From the NCBI GenBank assembly GCA_025677815.1, contig JAIXMP010000030.1, positions 1-64,000 on the forward strand: DNA of 64,000 nt, in the 5' to 3' direction. The DNA comes from Phascolomyces articulosus. Its lineage: Eukaryota; Mucoromycota; Mucoromycetes; Mucorales; Lichtheimiaceae. The translations under genes were made by a program, and so were the position numbers. Below the pieces are notes generated by a model, which was not told where the DNA came from, searched no databases, and saw only the letters and a list, made by a program, of their open reading frames with translations. Shown in pieces: positions 47,345 through 57,269 of the stretch (position 1 is the stretch's first letter; each line of letters starts with the position of its first letter).

Positions 47345-48650
47345 GGTCATTTTATAATTAATGACATTATTATATTCTAGAGGAGTAGCACGTGTCACCT
47401 CCCTTTCTACCGGAAAAAGATATTGCAGCAAAGTTAATTTACATAAGAACTATCAGAAAAATAGATTTGTTGTTAGGTAGTAGTAAAACTTACACATTTA
47501 TCTGTTGTCACTCCCCATGGGTGACACATATTCTTTAAGTATAAATGTATTGTTTTTTATTTATATTACGTCATAACACAAAGGTCCCTTTTCATTTTGC
47601 TTCTAATTGCTGAATGTGCATACCCATTGTTTGTATTTAAGTCTAACATAACATAACAAAGATTCTTACAACAAAGGACACATTCTCATATGTGCTCTTT
47701 ATTGAGCTTGTTTCGTTATTAGGTTTAAACAATGGACAGAATTATAATGGACCATTTTCAGTGTTTTGACAAGATTACATTTAAAAAGTATAAAAAGCCT
47801 TGAGTAGAATACCCACTAATAATGATATCATTTGTCTGTTGTTGTATAACTGCTGCAACAAATGCATACTACTTTATTGATCCTTATATTTTCCCCTTAG
47901 TCAAGTTGAAAAAATATATTAATATTCACAGAAGTTTACTGGATGAATTACGATATGAATTCTTAAGAAGTATCAAACCTACAGTGGCTATGGTTTCTTT
48001 TGGGCGGTTTTAGAGTTTGGGCTTAGAATATTATCGTTTTGTGCAATAGTGTATCTGTGTTGCACAAAGACGTGGAGCTAGGCTTTTCCTTTCGTTTATT
48101 CTAACAACCTTTTACGTTTTTATCATATTGCTTCCTAGTCGCTCAGCAGCAGTAAATCAAGTAATCAACGGTATGATTAAAAAAATCATATTATTACAGT
48201 CGATTTGACGAAAAAAAAAAGTAAAGAACAGTAACTACCTTAATCGTCCGCATATAAACAAATATAGCTCAATGTTTATTTATGAGATGGGTTGATGACG
48301 ATCTTTAAAGTTTTGGCTTAGCGACTTGAAATATGTCACACAAGTTTAGTGAGAAAAAAGGTATATTTATAAGCGTTACTTTGTTCTCTTTGGTAAAACA
48401 CAACAGTTTTATTTTTCATTTTCTATTTACCACTTCCATCACTACCATTCATTTGATAGAAAATCCTTAAAAGAGCGCGTATTTACTACCACTAAATCCC
48501 ATCACCACTGCATATTCTCTTGCAATTTTTTCAATAATACCATTCATTTCTTCTTTATCTGTGAGTAAACACCTCTCTTTTCTATTTCTATTATCTTTGA
48601 TTATATTGAAACTAACTTGTCAAACTTATTTATGTATAATCATAGAAACA
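47345..48650. other. Intergenic and leader of the HET-domain gene
   Basis: Includes a 105-bp repeat shared with the window end (47,910-48,015) and two stretches with GTGTCACC or GGGTGACAC near 47,390 and 47,515. Upstream of the HET gene, GTGAGT at 48,561 and CATAG at about 48,645 fit a leader intron that ends 5 bp before the ATG. Confidence 0.5.
47910..48015. repeat. Dispersed repeat, copy A
   Basis: It matches 63,895-64,000 with about 15% differences. Both copies contain TTCACAGAAGTTTACTG and end TTTTGGGCGGTTTTAGAGTTT-like. The second copy runs off the window, so the full repeat is longer. Confidence 0.75.
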
Positions 48651-50333
48651 ATGTATATTACCTACGAGACGGCACAATCTTTTGGGAATGTCGAATATGA
48701 ACTCACCAAACGTGTAAAACCACCCATAACAGTCCCAAATGATTTGCCCAAACCAGATTTTATGCCTACCAAACTTGTTCGTATTTCTGACATGAAAGTA
48801 GTCAATGGATCTCAAGTCAACGAAGGTTACTGCGCATTATCGTATTCATGGAATCAATCTGGTGATATAAAACAAGATGACAATAGAAAATACGTTCGAG
48901 TCGATGATGGCGAACACAAAATTATTTCTTATGACAATATTTTTCCTGATATGATAATTCCTAATTACAAAATGCCTATTGAATATGAATATAAAAGTAT
49001 TGAAACATGGAGTAAAATGTCAAAAATGTATCACGTTTTGAAGATCATTGACAATAAAAATTACCACTTTACAAAAACAACCAAACACGCCAAATTTGAA
49101 CCCGTCATTCAGCAAATATGTCAACAATTCAACATCAAATATATATGGTACGATCAATTATGCATCAATCAAAACAACAAAAAAGAGAAACAACGTGAAA
49201 TACGCAACATGCATCAAATATACGAAAATGCTTATTGCGCCGTTGCCCTTGTACCTGAATACGCTCGTGGTAACTTTTTTAATGTAAACAAACAACAATA
49301 TTTCAAGCGTTTATGGACTTTAGAAGAAGCAATAAAGTCAAAAAGATTATTATTTGTCGGAAGAGATATACATGAATGGGGAGATAGTAAAAACCCTGAA
49401 GTAGGTCATTTAGCAAAATCATCTTCTGAACTAAACGTTTCGCAAATTCTATATCATGCACATCAACGAACAAGCACCAATGATCACGATCGTGTTTTTG
49501 CTCTCATACATCTTTTTCCAGAATTTATCGACAAAATCAAAATCGATTATGATCAACCATTTGAAAACTTGATGATTCAATTTTATGGTCTTTTGGCACA
49601 AAAAGAAATCAGTATTTTGTCTTTTGGAAATTATAAATGGGGTTATAAATCAACAATCAAAAAATACAAATTTTTGCCATCATGGACCGGTGTTAATGGT
49701 AGACACATTACACATGATGTAACGACCTCATTTCAAAAGTACGATATAATTGGAAAAACCATGCGTGTTAAAGCTACTTATGTTACAAACAACCAATCCA
49801 TCGATGACGACAATTTAACTATACGAAAAGAAGATTTACCACCAATTCCTGACGATATCAATGATGGTGATAATGAAGACGATTATTATTTGTGCATACT
49901 TGTTCAACTATCTAAAGAAAAAGAAATGAATAGAGTTTTATTGGATCCTTATGGTCACTATTGGAAATTTGATAGAGAATCATTTTTCGATGATATAAAT
50001 GAAGAACTTCAACAATTGTCACGATTCATGGAGATAAAAAAAGAAAACTTGTGCTGGTGTAACATAGATGACGTAGAAAGTGACGATTATCCAATGGTTG
50101 CAAGTATTGATTTTGATGATTTAACAGACAGTTTGGATGACCCTTCTGCACAATATGTCATCCTTTCTGAAATTTCGTTTGAATGGATTGATTTTTATAA
50201 TTGGTTCTACCCAGTCATAAAAAAAAAGAAAGGTGAAAAATATTATAAAGCTATTGGATGTTGTTGCATACAAAGTAATGAAGATTTTTTCTCTGACTGT
50301 AATTTACCCAAAGAAACATTTTCGATTCAATAA
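48651..50333 (+). CDS. HET (heterokaryon incompatibility) domain protein
   Basis: This is a 560-aa intronless coding region. HET-domain hallmarks are GYCALSYSWNQSG (ALSYSW at residues 62-67), YIWYDQLCINQ (WYDQLCINQ at 166-174), the following helix REIRNMHQIYENAYCAVALV, and RLWTLEEA (220-227). In ascomycetes this domain triggers cell death on non-self recognition; its role in this lineage is unknown. The C-terminal half (ILSFGNYKWGYK, FLPSWTGVNG, DDYYLCILVQLSKE) follows the usual HET-protein arrangement of a Trp-containing 'PSWTG' block. The open frame upstream to 48,561 lacks an ATG and looks like a leader intron. The protein is rich in Asn, Asp and Lys, and the gene sits between transposons. 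Confidence 0.88.
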   Translation: MYITYETAQSFGNVEYELTKRVKPPITVPNDLPKPDFMPTKLVRISDMKVVNGSQVNEGYCALSYSWNQSGDIKQDDNRKYVRVDDGEHKIISYDNIFPDMIIPNYKMPIEYEYKSIETWSKMSKMYHVLKIIDNKNYHFTKTTKHAKFEPVIQQICQQFNIKYIWYDQLCINQNNKKEKQREIRNMHQIYENAYCAVALVPEYARGNFFNVNKQQYFKRLWTLEEAIKSKRLLFVGRDIHEWGDSKNPEVGHLAKSSSELNVSQILYHAHQRTSTNDHDRVFALIHLFPEFIDKIKIDYDQPFENLMIQFYGLLAQKEISILSFGNYKWGYKSTIKKYKFLPSWTGVNGRHITHDVTTSFQKYDIIGKTMRVKATYVTNNQSIDDDNLTIRKEDLPPIPDDINDGDNEDDYYLCILVQLSKEKEMNRVLLDPYGHYWKFDRESFFDDINEELQQLSRFMEIKKENLCWCNIDDVESDDYPMVASIDFDDLTDSLDDPSAQYVILSEISFEWIDFYNWFYPVIKKKKGEKYYKAIGCCCIQSNEDFFSDCNLPKETFSIQ

Positions 50334-51747
50334 ATTTAAACTTATTCATATTTTTAAAATGTCACAATTCAAAAATACAGCAAAATATTAGTCCGCAAAA
50401 TAAATACTTTAATTATTCAATAAACTGATAATGATTTCGATATATTTAATAAATGTTATTGCTCATTAATGACTGGAAGGAGCTCTTGATATACATCTTG
50501 ATAAAGCCAACAACTATACTACGATAGGAATAGACGAGTTTTGAACCAGCGTGTAAATATATGGTATGATTTTTTTCTTTGAATCATAGATGGACTGATT
50601 CAAGCAACGTCAAAGAGTCAATTTTGCAACACATCTAGCTAGCACAATGTGCAGCCAATATGCAGAATTGCCTAAGGCATGTTCATCATTGTCACCATTT
50701 TAGATGTATTATAATAATTAAACAAGGAAGATAATTAAAAATCTAATGGTTACAAATAACATTGAGATGCTTCTCAATCATGTAACCTAAACTATTGTAA
50801 CCCTTAGTTTTAAGATAGGACTTAGGTGGATTACAAGTAATAGGTAGTTTAATATAGTGAGCACCAGTAGTAATTAACGTATACTACAACGATATGTTTA
50901 ATAAAATGGTTTTCAATTATTGTAGAAATTAGAAGATTTGTATGTGAATTAATTGGATCAAGTGGTTAGATAAAATAAGGCTTTTTAATAAGCAATTGGA
51001 TGGATATGAATTGTATCAAGAATATAAAACAAATATGATTATTCAATATTTGAGTGATCGAGGGATAAGAATGTTAATTTATTCTTTTAGTAAAATGCTC
51101 GATAATTATTTATTTCAGTTCAAAATCCTGGCCTTTTATACTTTTTCCAAAGCAGCACAGCAACCGATTAACCTTGGCACTGAGGAACTTGGCAAGAATA
51201 ATCATCCAATCGAAATACAGGTAATTATAATCCTAAAGGTCATTGGTGGGCCAAGTCTCTTGGCTGCATTGCCAAGGTGCTAAGATTCTTGATAAGAGCA
51301 ATATAGAAAGTAGTAGAATGATCTGGTAGGTAAAGTAAACTGTGGAGTAACATCAATTCTTATAATAAGGACCTCAGTATCGCATTCAGTATTGGATTTC
51401 AGACAAGTATTAGGTTACACAATTAGAAGCAGTGCATCATTTGATCGGAACGGTTGCGCTAATGGAATTGGCCTTTGGGTTTTATAATTATATATATATA
51501 TTTATGATTTTTCTACTGCTTATGTTCTAATACAAATGATGATAATAAGGGTATTGATGATAATGATATAATTGATAAATAATAATAACGATGATAATAA
51601 TAGTAATAATAATATATTATAAGGTATAAAGGTATAGAATAAGTAATAATAAATATATATAAAAAGAAAAAGGAGAGTAGTAATCATTGAGGATTACAAT
51701 GATAGGCACAACAAGCACGGAATAAATCTTTTTGGAACCCATTGATA
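50334..51747. other. Intergenic, HET gene to orphan gene
   Basis: No gene supported. Nested inverted repeats lie at 51,171-51,278: ACCTTGGCA/TGCCAAGGT (9 bp) outside and ACTTGGC/GCCAAGT (7 bp) inside. ATAA/GATAATAAT microsatellites lie at 51,530-51,660. Confidence 0.45.
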
Positions 51748-52628
51748 TTAGCGGGAGGTAGGGGGCAAATGAAGTCCATCTCCTTTTTTCTAACGAAAAC
51801 CATATCAAATCACATATATGTTAAAACAATTTGGCTTTAATTGAAAATAGAATCAGGCTGAAATATATTTCCCATACCTTTTTCATCAAGTATTGTTTCA
51901 ATGGTTGCAGCAAACTTGTGTCAAGTGCCACGGTACTGCCACCCTGTTATACATAAAATAAATATAAGCATCATTGAGTAATTACGCAAAAAATATGTTG
52001 CCGTTCAGTTGTGGGCAAACAAATGTTACCTCGTTGATTGTATTACTACTGTTACTAATACTACTATAACATTCGACTTCAAGATTATCATCGTTGTTAT
52101 TATTACTAATCGTTTTATCAGTCTCCGTTTCATTGTTGTTTTTGTTCCGAGTTTGGTGAGCTTGCTATATTATTCGAATAATATTAATTAATAAACGATC
52201 AAAATAAACAATGAATGGAACCTCGAGCAATACCTTATCTTTAGCAAGTTGTGTCCAATCAATATTGTCGACGTCAGCAGCAAAAGAAGTCTATAATGTG
52301 TGAAATATTGTTGGAAATAAGAGCGATTGAAAATTAGAACATAAAAAAGTAAATAAGAGCTTACATTGGGTAACATATTGGCTGCATAAGTATTGAATTC
52401 TTTTTTCAACAAAGATTTGAGCTCGTTTGGATTTATTGTCTCTGACTTATACTGGAGAACAGTATCCTTGTTCGACTTGATAAATTGCGATAGCTTTGCA
52501 AAGCGTATCGATGTTTTGCATCCTTGTAAATAACTCTTCAGTTTGACTATAAACAGTAACAAAAATTATCATTATATGTAAGCCACAGGTTTCAATCTAT
52601 ATAACTTACCCTTGTACTCGTTTGCCAT
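51748..52628 (-). CDS. Six-exon orphan gene, function unknown
   Basis: Six minus-strand exons (52628-52610, 52546-52365, 52290-52234, 52164-52030, 51943-51878, 51789-51748) join without a stop to about 166 aa, all with GT-AG borders. The N-terminal part looks folded and helical (YKVKLKSYLQGCKTSIRFAK, INPNELKSLLKKEFNTYA, DVDNIDWTQLAKDK). Exon 4 is Asn/Thr-rich, and exon 5 ends LLQPLKQYLMKK. In another frame the last exon region reads MDFICPLPPANINGFQKDL and FRACCAYHCNPQ, which looks more protein-like than the in-frame end, so a frameshift or different final splice is possible. No family recognised. Six matching splice pairs in frame argue for a real gene. Confidence 0.55.
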
Positions 52629-53351
52629 GGTGATGTTAAACGATTGGCAGGAGTTAAAGATGTTGGCAAGGCAACAATTCGTTTTTTTTTTTTTTTTTTT
52701 TTTTTTGGATAAAACAGTGTCGGGGTTTACGTTGATTATAGGTAGTGATTTTTTTTGTTGCATAATTAAAACCAACTTTTCATCCAATTTATCTTTTATC
52801 ACATTCTATTATTTTCTTTGACAATACATAGATATTTCTCTCCTCTTATATTCCACGAAAACGTAAGGATTTTAATTAGTTTTATCATACCAATAGTTTT
52901 ATCATGTTTTAACAATTATCAATAAATCAGCCACATTATAGCAGTAAATAATTTTCGTACATCAATAGCAACTGGAAAATCTCCATCACTGAAAATTCAC
53001 ATAAATGACGAAGTTCGGTACAGTCACAATATTTTTCCTAATACAATAACCTCATCCCTCATACAAATGTTTTAATACCTATTATTTATTCAGAGTACTA
53101 ATCCATTATACCCTTCTACATGTTAATACCTAGATTATTGTGGTAGCTTTGTGTTTAATATATACGCAAAATGTACACACAAAATGGAGTCAACTTCAGA
53201 TGTGCATTTTTCTTATTTTCTAGAGACATAAATTATATAAAATTATTGATTCTCTAGTTTCAGTTGGTTAGACTTCCAACATATGGCTATCAAGCATTGA
53301 AATATATATTATATTCATTATTCTTCTCACCTTGTTAATTTGTAAATGTAG
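52629..53351. other. Region left of the tandem array
   Basis: AT-rich, with a T-run at 52,681-52,706. It could hold an upstream exon for the array, but none with a convincing start and signal peptide was found. Confidence 0.4.
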
Positions 53352-55790
53352 ACGTGCGAAAACAATTGTTGCTATGGTTATTATGCTGGTTGCAGCTCTT
53401 GCGACAATCCAGATGAGAATTCTAGTCTGGACCTCGCTTGTGGTTTTAAGAGTGGCAGCTTGGCTATCTGTTGCTTACGCACCGGCATAACAAGGAATAC
53501 TATTTTCATCGATAGGTAGGTCTTTTTTTACACTTTTGGATACATTATATTTCTCTTTTCTCATCTGTGAATATGTAAAATGTAGACGTGCGAAAACAAT
53601 TGTTGCTATGGTTATTATGCTGGTTGCAGCTCTTGCGACAATCCAGATGAGAATTCTAGTCTGGACCTCGCTTGTGGTTTTAAGAGTGACAGCTTGGCTA
53701 TCTGTTGCTTACGCACCGGCATAACAAGGAATACTATTTTCATCAATAGGTAAGTCTTTTTTTAAAAAACTTTTGGATACATTATATTTCTCTTTTCTCA
53801 TCTGTGAATATGTAAAATGTAGACGTGCGAAAACAATTGTTATTATGGTTATTATGCTGGCTGCAGCTCTTGCGACAATCCAGATGAGAATTCTAGTCTG
53901 GACCTCGCTTGTGGTTTTAAGAGTGGCAGCTTGGCTATCTGTTGCTTACGCACCGGCATAACAAGGAATACTATTTTCATCGATAGGTAAGTCTTTTTTT
54001 AAAAAACTTTTGGATACATTATATTTCTCTTTTCTCATCTGTGAATATGTAAATGTAGACGTGCGAAAACAATTGTTATTATGCTGGTTGCAGCTCTTGC
54101 GACAATCCAGATGAGAATTCTAGTCTGGACCTCGCTTGTGGTTTTAAGAGTGACAGCTTGGCTATCTGTTGCTTACGCACCGGCATAACAAGGAGTACTA
54201 TTTTCATCAATAGGTAGGTCTTTTTTTACACTTTTGGATACATTATATTTCTCTTTTCTCATCTGTGAATATGTAAAATGTAGACGTGCGAAAACAATTG
54301 TTGCTATGGTTATTATGCTGGTTGCAGCTCTTGCGACAATCCAGATGAGAATTCTAGTCTGGACCTCGCTTGTGGTTTTAAGAGTGGCAGCTTGGCTATC
54401 TGTTGCTTACGCACCGGCATAACAAGGAATACTATTTTCATCGATAGGTAAGTCTTTTTTTAAAAAACTTTTGGATACATTATATTTCTCTTTTCTCATC
54501 TGTGAATATGTAAATGTAGACGTGCGAAAACAATTGTTATTATGCTGGTTGCAGCTCTTGCGACAATCCAGATGAGAATTCTAGTCTGGACCTCGCTTGT
54601 GGTTTTAAGAGTGACAGCTTGGCTATCTGTTGCTTACGCACCGGCATAACAAGGAATACTATTTTCATCAATAGGTAAGTCTTTTTTTAAAAAACTTTTG
54701 GATACATTATATTTCTCTTTTCTCATCTGTGAATATGTAAAATGTAGACGTGCGAAAACAATTGTTATTATGGTTATTATGCTGGCTGCAGCTCTTGCGA
54801 CAATCCAGATGAGAATTCTAGTCTGGACCTCGCTTGTGGTTTTAAGAGTGGCAGCTTGGCTATCTGTTGCTTACGCACCGGCATAACAAGGAATACTATT
54901 TTCATCGATAGGTAAGTCTTTTTTTAAAAAACTTTTGGATACATTATATTTCTCTTTTCTCATCTGTGAATATGTAAATGTAGACGTGCGAAAACAATTG
55001 TTATTATGCTGGTTGCAGCTCTTGCGACAATCCAGATGAGAATTCTAGTCTGGACCTCGCTTGTGGTTTTAAGAGTGACAGCTTGGCTATCTGTTGCTTA
55101 CGCACCGGCATAACAAGGAGTACTATTTTCATCAATAGGTAAGTCTTTTTTTAAAAAACTTTTGGATACATTATATTTCTCTTTTCTCATCTGTGAATAT
55201 GTAAAATGTAGACGTGCGAAAACAATTGTTATTATGGTTATTATGCTGGCTGCAGCTCTTGCGACAATCCAGATGAGAATTCTAGTCTGGACCTCGCTTG
55301 TGGTTTTAAGAGTGACAGCTTGGCTATCTGTTGCTTACGCACCGGCATAACAAGGAGTACTATTTTCATCAATAGGTAAGTCTTTTTTTAAAAAACTTTT
55401 GGATACATTATATTTCTCTTTTCTCATCTGTGAATATGTAAAATGTAGACGTGCGAAAACAATTGTTATTATGGTTATTATGCTGGCTGCAGCTCTTGCG
55501 ACAATCCAGATGAGAATTCTAGTCTGGACCTCGCTTGTGGTTTTAAGAGTGACAGCTTGGCTATCTGTTGCTTACGCACCGGCATAACAAGGAATACTAT
55601 TTTCATCGATAGGTAAGTCTTTTTTTAAAAAACTTTTGGATACATTATATTTCTCTTTTCTCATCTGTGAATATGTAAATGTAGACGTGCGAAAACAATT
55701 GTTGCTATGGTTATTATGCTGGTTGCAGCTCTTGAGACAATCCAGATGGGAATTAACCAGAAGGAATATTATTTCTACCGACAGGTAAAA
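53352..55790 (+). repeat. Tandem array of eleven ~236-bp exon-plus-intron-like units
   Basis: Units start (ACGTGCG after TGTAG) at 53352, 53586, 53823, 54059, 54284, 54520, 54748, 54984, 55212, 55449 and 55685. Each has a 164-nt block ending ATAG before GTAAGT or GTAGGT, then ~70 bp ending in AG. The block is open in one frame with eight Cys in the pattern C-x3-CC-x6-C-x2-C-x12-C-x9-CC. Units 4, 6 and 8 lack 9 nt in frame; units 3, 7, 9 and 10 change one Cys to Tyr. Long and short units alternate, giving a ~464-bp higher-order period. The last unit is degenerate (in-frame TGA). Because 164 is not a multiple of 3, successive blocks cannot be spliced together in one frame. Confidence 0.85.
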
Positions 55791-55906
55791 CGTTTTCCGT
55801 TTGGGTATATTTTATTCCTCTTGTTTGTTTCTAACGGTATAATTCATTAAGGATGAAGCGATTTGGATAACCCATTGACAACTCAAATAGAGCATTTACT
55901 ACGGAG

Positions 55907-56062
55907 ATGAAAACCTGTCAATGTTACCAAGTGATTTGCGATGGTTCATGTGGATGCAATGGTAGCTTATGTTTTCAAGGGTTGTCTGTTGTATGTAAAA
56001 TAAATCCGAATCATTTTTTAATATGTCTTATATATTTGAATTATATGTTGTATATTGCATGA
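55907..56062 (+). CDS. Short cysteine-rich frame after the array
   Basis: This is a 51-codon frame starting ATG with seven Cys in its first 30 residues, spaced C-x-C-x4-C-x3-C-x-C-x4-C-x7-C (CQCYQVICDGSCGCNGSLC), then a hydrophobic tail. It lies ~115 bp past the last array unit and could be a terminal exon of the same cysteine-rich gene, or a chance frame. No family recognised. Confidence 0.3.
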   Translation: MKTCQCYQVICDGSCGCNGSLCFQGLSVVCKINPNHFLICLIYLNYMLYIA

Positions 56063-56335
56063 TGTTTTAGCTTGATATACGTTTTTGTGTGAAATCTTGA
56101 CAAGCTATTATATTATGCAGTTTCAGGTTTTTTTTTATAATGGCAACGTAAAACTTGAAAACTTGGAAGGCAGTTATTCATATCTAACCTTCAATTTATG
56201 CTAAACTTTGTAATGTTAATATTAACAAAAACAATAATATTACCTTAATATAAGCTTTTAACAACCACTACCATTTAATAAAGCCTGTTCAAGAATAATT
56301 TATTTTTCCAAATTCATTGTCCAAAATCCAACTTG

Positions 56336-56593
56336 ATGAATTCCTGGGAGATTTTGGATATGTTTGATGATTACTTACCAAAAAATTTTCAATATGTAAG
56401 CATTACAGCATTGTTTGATGAATTACGAACGGATGTACTGAACATATATAATGATTCTCTTTACCCAATAATGAAAACGTGTAATGCAGACACAGTAAAA
56501 AAAATAGCAAATTGGTATACAGTAGTCAATATTATTGTATCGATTTATTCCCCTCAATTCAATACATACCATTTTATACATTGCAGCCATTGA
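56336..56593 (+). CDS. Possible small protein, unknown
   Basis: 85 codons from ATG (SWEILDMFDDYLPKNFQYVS, DELRTDVLNIYNDSLYPIMK). The amphipathic, helical composition is more protein-like than surrounding frames, but there is no recognised family, no clear promoter and no conserved partner. Confidence 0.28.
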   Translation: MNSWEILDMFDDYLPKNFQYVSITALFDELRTDVLNIYNDSLYPIMKTCNADTVKKIANWYTVVNIIVSIYSPQFNTYHFIHCSH

Positions 56594-56761
56594 TAGCTTT
56601 TATCACTCTACGTTGTACATAAATAAAAATGAATAGAATATATATCCATCACCAAAGAACGAGCTTTAACAAATGATCAAAAAAATAATTAACTAAATAT
56701 AGTTTTAACTATATTGTGTATAACAACTTGAAACAAATAGCGTTATTACGATAACTACAGT

Positions 56762-57078
56762 TTAATGTTTTAAAAAAAAAAGAAGGACAGCAAGAAATAT
56801 ATAATTAATCACTGTCATTTACTAGAAGAAGAGCATTTGGATAGATGTTAGTGTGTTGATACAATTCATAAAGAGTGTAAATTATGGTCCTGAGAATGCA
56901 ATGATAAATAACTGTCTTTCCTTGTTTTTCTGTTAAACTTCTTCTTTGTTAGAACAATTTAATATTTTTAGTATACTATTTGTAAAATCATATATATTCT
57001 CTTCATGTTGTATTTTTCATTCTAAGCATGCTTGTATTGTTTTTAAACATGCATAGTCTATCGGATATATAGATTCTA
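56762..57078. repeat. Flank duplicated beside both LINE copies (copy B)
   Basis: Matches 36,740-37,052 and ends with the 13-bp sequence that is the left target-site duplication of LINE copy 2. Confidence 0.8.
57066..57078. repeat. Target-site duplication of LINE copy 2, left
   Basis: TATATAGATTCTA, identical to 62585-62597, directly next to the LINE poly-A end (T-run on this strand). Confidence 0.85.
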
Positions 57079-57269
57079 ATTTTTTTTTTTTGTATGGGAG
57101 TTTGGTTGGAACTCCGTTTTATTAAAATTACAATAACATGTTCAATGGAAGTGATGTTATTGCTGCTTCAAGTGACAATATTACAAAGAGATAAGAGATA
57201 TATGACTAAACTAAAAAGGGGGGGGTCTTGTAATGTGATTAGTTTTTTTTTTTTTGTATAGTTTATAAT

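Noticed and set aside
45758..47380. Two identical 75-codon proteins (LNAFKG repeats) in opposite orientations
   Set aside because: They are translations of the foldback arms' ~24-30-bp subrepeats; composition follows the repeat, not a protein family.
48561..48650. N-terminal 30-residue hydrophobic extension of the HET protein
   Set aside because: It would start at GTG. The segment has intron borders (GTGAGT ... CATAG), so it is more likely a leader intron.
53536..55587. Six repeated 62-codon hydrophobic frames in the tandem array
   Set aside because: They begin at TTG, not ATG, run across the presumed AG acceptor, and are the +2 shadow of the cysteine-rich frame, which better explains the in-frame 9-nt deletion.
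53352..55790. CRISPR-like array
   Set aside because: Units are ~236 bp and almost identical throughout, with no unique spacers, in a eukaryotic genome; this is an ordinary tandem duplication.
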